14,060 bases of DNA from Deltaproteobacteria bacterium (GTDB lineage: Bacteria > Myxococcota > Myxococcia > SLRQ01), in NCBI GenBank assembly GCA_007128675.1, contig SKWY01000480.1:1-14060 (forward strand), written 5' to 3'. Shown here piece by piece: positions 12,563-14,060 of this stretch. The notes below the pieces were generated by a model that did no database searches, had not been told where the DNA came from, and saw only the letters and a program-made list of their open reading frames with translations. Position 1 is the stretch's first letter. Every line of letters starts with the position of its first letter. A program made the position numbers and the translations under genes.

Positions 12563-14060
12563 CTACATGGAGCTCAAAATGGCTCTGACATCCGAGGCAA
12601 ACTCACCGTCGGGCTCCAGCTCGAGGTAACGCTCATAGGATCGTCTCGCGGCCGATTCATCACCCCGCGTCTGATGCAAGGTTCCAAGCAGGAGGTGCGC
12701 CCTGGCATTTCTCGGTTGAAGCTCCAGAGTGCGGCGAGCGTGCTCGAAAGCCGGCTCCAGCCTGTCCAACTCGTAGTAGGAGTTCGCAATACCAAGATGA
12801 GCTAGGGCGCTACCGGGGTCTATGTCTATGGCCCTCTCGAAGTCCTCTATGGCTGCCTGCATTCTGCCTGCCCTAGAGTGCCTATTGGCCGAGGCAATGA
12901 ACCTGGCGTGAAGCTCCCGTGGGTCGGGTTCTGCCCTCTCTTCTCTTCTCGGGGCCGCTAAAGTGGGATCCGCACGATCCGTCTCGGCTGGCGCTTTCGC
13001 GCTGGCAGCCTCGTCAGGGGGCGGCACCGCGGGCTCTGGAGGTATTGCCGGCTCCTGCGCTTGCTCATCAGGAGGCATTGGGCCGGCCACATCCGTCACT
13101 TCCTTTGTTTCGACCTCGACGGCCTTCTCTCCAATCGCCGGGGCAGCCAACTCGTCCCCTTCTCTTGCGGCAAAAGGATCAACCTCGATCGATGCAACCT
13201 CGTCGATGATCTCGTGCCGCTCATGGGCTTGATAATCATCCGAGACGTCTTCTCCGGTCCCAACTATGAACCAGGCACCGGCACCAGCGAGCCCCATGGC
13301 GACAAGAGCCAACACCACCCAGAGCCCCGCTCCGACGCGCCTAGGCTGTGGAGGCCTCGCCGCCACCCTGGCCTTGGACTGCCAGCTCGAGCTACTCGCC
13401 ACAGCCGGCGATTCATCGAACTCTTCCCCGACAGAGTCAGTCTTCTCGAAGGTGGAGAAGAACTCCTCCTCGACCGGATCCGCAGCCAACGTCTCGCTCG
13501 GAGCAGAAGAAAGCGTTCCTCCTGCGACGTCCTCCTGCTCGAGCCCCGACAAGTCCGCGGAGTAGGGGTCCGTCTCATCGTCGCTAGGCTGACCCTGAAC
13601 CGCATCATCCCCGCCGTCAGAACGAAGCTCGGGAGAGCCATCACCGAACGTGCTGGGCCCATCGGCGTAATCTTCTTCGAGATCCTCGGGATCCTCTGGC
13701 GTAGGCTCTGTTGGGATGGCCTCCGAGATATGCTTCGAGACCCAGTCCTCGCCCTCGAAGCTGGGATCATCCTTCGTGAAGTAGCGGCCCTCGTCCCGCA
13801 GTCGCCTAATATATGAGCCACGCTTGGTGCCAAAGCTGACCACCTTCAAAGGAAGGGAGCTGGGCCGACCCCTGGCTTCGGGCTGTTGCTGTTCCGCCTC
13901 GGCCTCTTGCTCTGCCGGCGGGGCCTCTTGCTCGGCAGGCGTGGCCTCTTGCTCCGCAGGCACCTCGGGCTCGGCCGATGCCAGCTCTTCTTCCAGAGCC
14001 TCTCTTGCCTCTTTCTCGGCCGCGCCTACACCATCTTCGACCGCCTCGGCCTTTTGCTCC
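12563..14060 (-). CDS. Single-pass membrane protein with C-terminal TPR domain; 5' partial
   Basis: The frame stays open to the right edge, so the N-terminus lies outside; a GTG at 13961-13963 is a possible internal start but is preceded by 32 more open codons of the same composition. Numbering from that GTG: a Glu/Ala/Gln-rich tract with PAEQEA repeats (2-26); a short basic conserved-looking block (FGTKRGSYIRRLRDEGRYF, 44-62); a long acidic region to about 190; one transmembrane segment (213-235, preceded by Arg); a Pro/Glu-rich linker to about 345; and three tetratricopeptide repeats with clean 34-residue spacing (351-384, 385-418, 419-452). TPRs bind other proteins. By the positive-inside rule the acidic half would be cytoplasmic and the TPRs periplasmic, which is an inference. 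No enzyme domain is visible. It lies just upstream of tsaD. Confidence 0.82.
   Translation of the reverse strand, partial: EQKAEAVEDGVGAAEKEAREALEEELASAEPEVPAEQEATPAEQEAPPAEQEAEAEQQQPEARGRPSSLPLKVVSFGTKRGSYIRRLRDEGRYFTKDDPSFEGEDWVSKHISEAIPTEPTPEDPEDLEEDYADGPSTFGDGSPELRSDGGDDAVQGQPSDDETDPYSADLSGLEQEDVAGGTLSSAPSETLAADPVEEEFFSTFEKTDSVGEEFDESPAVASSSSWQSKARVAARPPQPRRVGAGLWVVLALVAMGLAGAGAWFIVGTGEDVSDDYQAHERHEIIDEVASIEVDPFAAREGDELAAPAIGEKAVEVETKEVTDVAGPMPPDEQAQEPAIPPEPAVPPPDEAASAKAPAETDRADPTLAAPRREERAEPDPRELHARFIASANRHSRAGRMQAAIEDFERAIDIDPGSALAHLGIANSYYELDRLEPAFEHARRTLELQPRNARAHLLLGTLHQTRGDESAARRSYERYLELEPDGEFASDVRAILSSM

Noticed and set aside
11788..12588. Long plus-strand open frame
   Set aside because: It lies opposite tsaD, which has all its family motifs; this is a shadow of GC-rich coding sequence.

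Overview
This is a GC-rich bacterial chromosome segment made mostly of core housekeeping genes. Gene content and protein style suggest a deltaproteobacterial/Myxococcota-type organism. The pointers are long acidic Ala/Pro/Glu-rich linkers, a Cys-rich small lipoprotein, a ferrochelatase with a cysteine cluster like that of the [2Fe-2S] enzymes, and a MepA-like protein. The taxonomic guess is an inference; no rRNA or tRNA gene is visible.

Layout, left to right. (a) Positions 3-1403 (+) hold the 3' part of a gene entering from the left edge. It has a Ser/Pro-rich leader containing a 168-bp-spaced repeat, then a domain like penicillin-insensitive murein endopeptidase (MepA, M74) that has lost most zinc-ligand histidines. 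(b) Converging on it is a long minus-strand block. In transcription order it runs deoxynucleoside kinase, panB, panC, smpB, a DUF971 protein, a Cys-rich lipoprotein, hemH, a PfkB-family sugar kinase and a secreted protein of unknown function. (c) A small plus-strand gene at 10108-10416 has its own recognisable promoter and a strong ribosome binding site. (d) A second minus-strand set follows: a TPR membrane protein entering from the right edge, tsaD and rsmA.

Functional themes. PanB and PanC are two of the enzymes for pantothenate (coenzyme A precursor); the ketopantoate reductase between them is not in the window. HemH makes haem. SmpB, TsaD and RsmA all serve translation: ribosome rescue, tRNA t6A and 16S rRNA dimethylation. 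Tight stop/start overlaps (GTGA between panC and smpB, TTGA between tsaD and rsmA) point to translational coupling.

The least ordinary parts are the MepA-like protein without its usual metal site and the 19-bp tandem repeat between hemH and the sugar kinase, every unit of which carries a Shine-Dalgarno-like motif. Others are a 54-bp direct duplication downstream of smpB and the small promoter-equipped gene at 10108. I did not find a convincing new multi-gene system; the rest reads as ordinary core genome.
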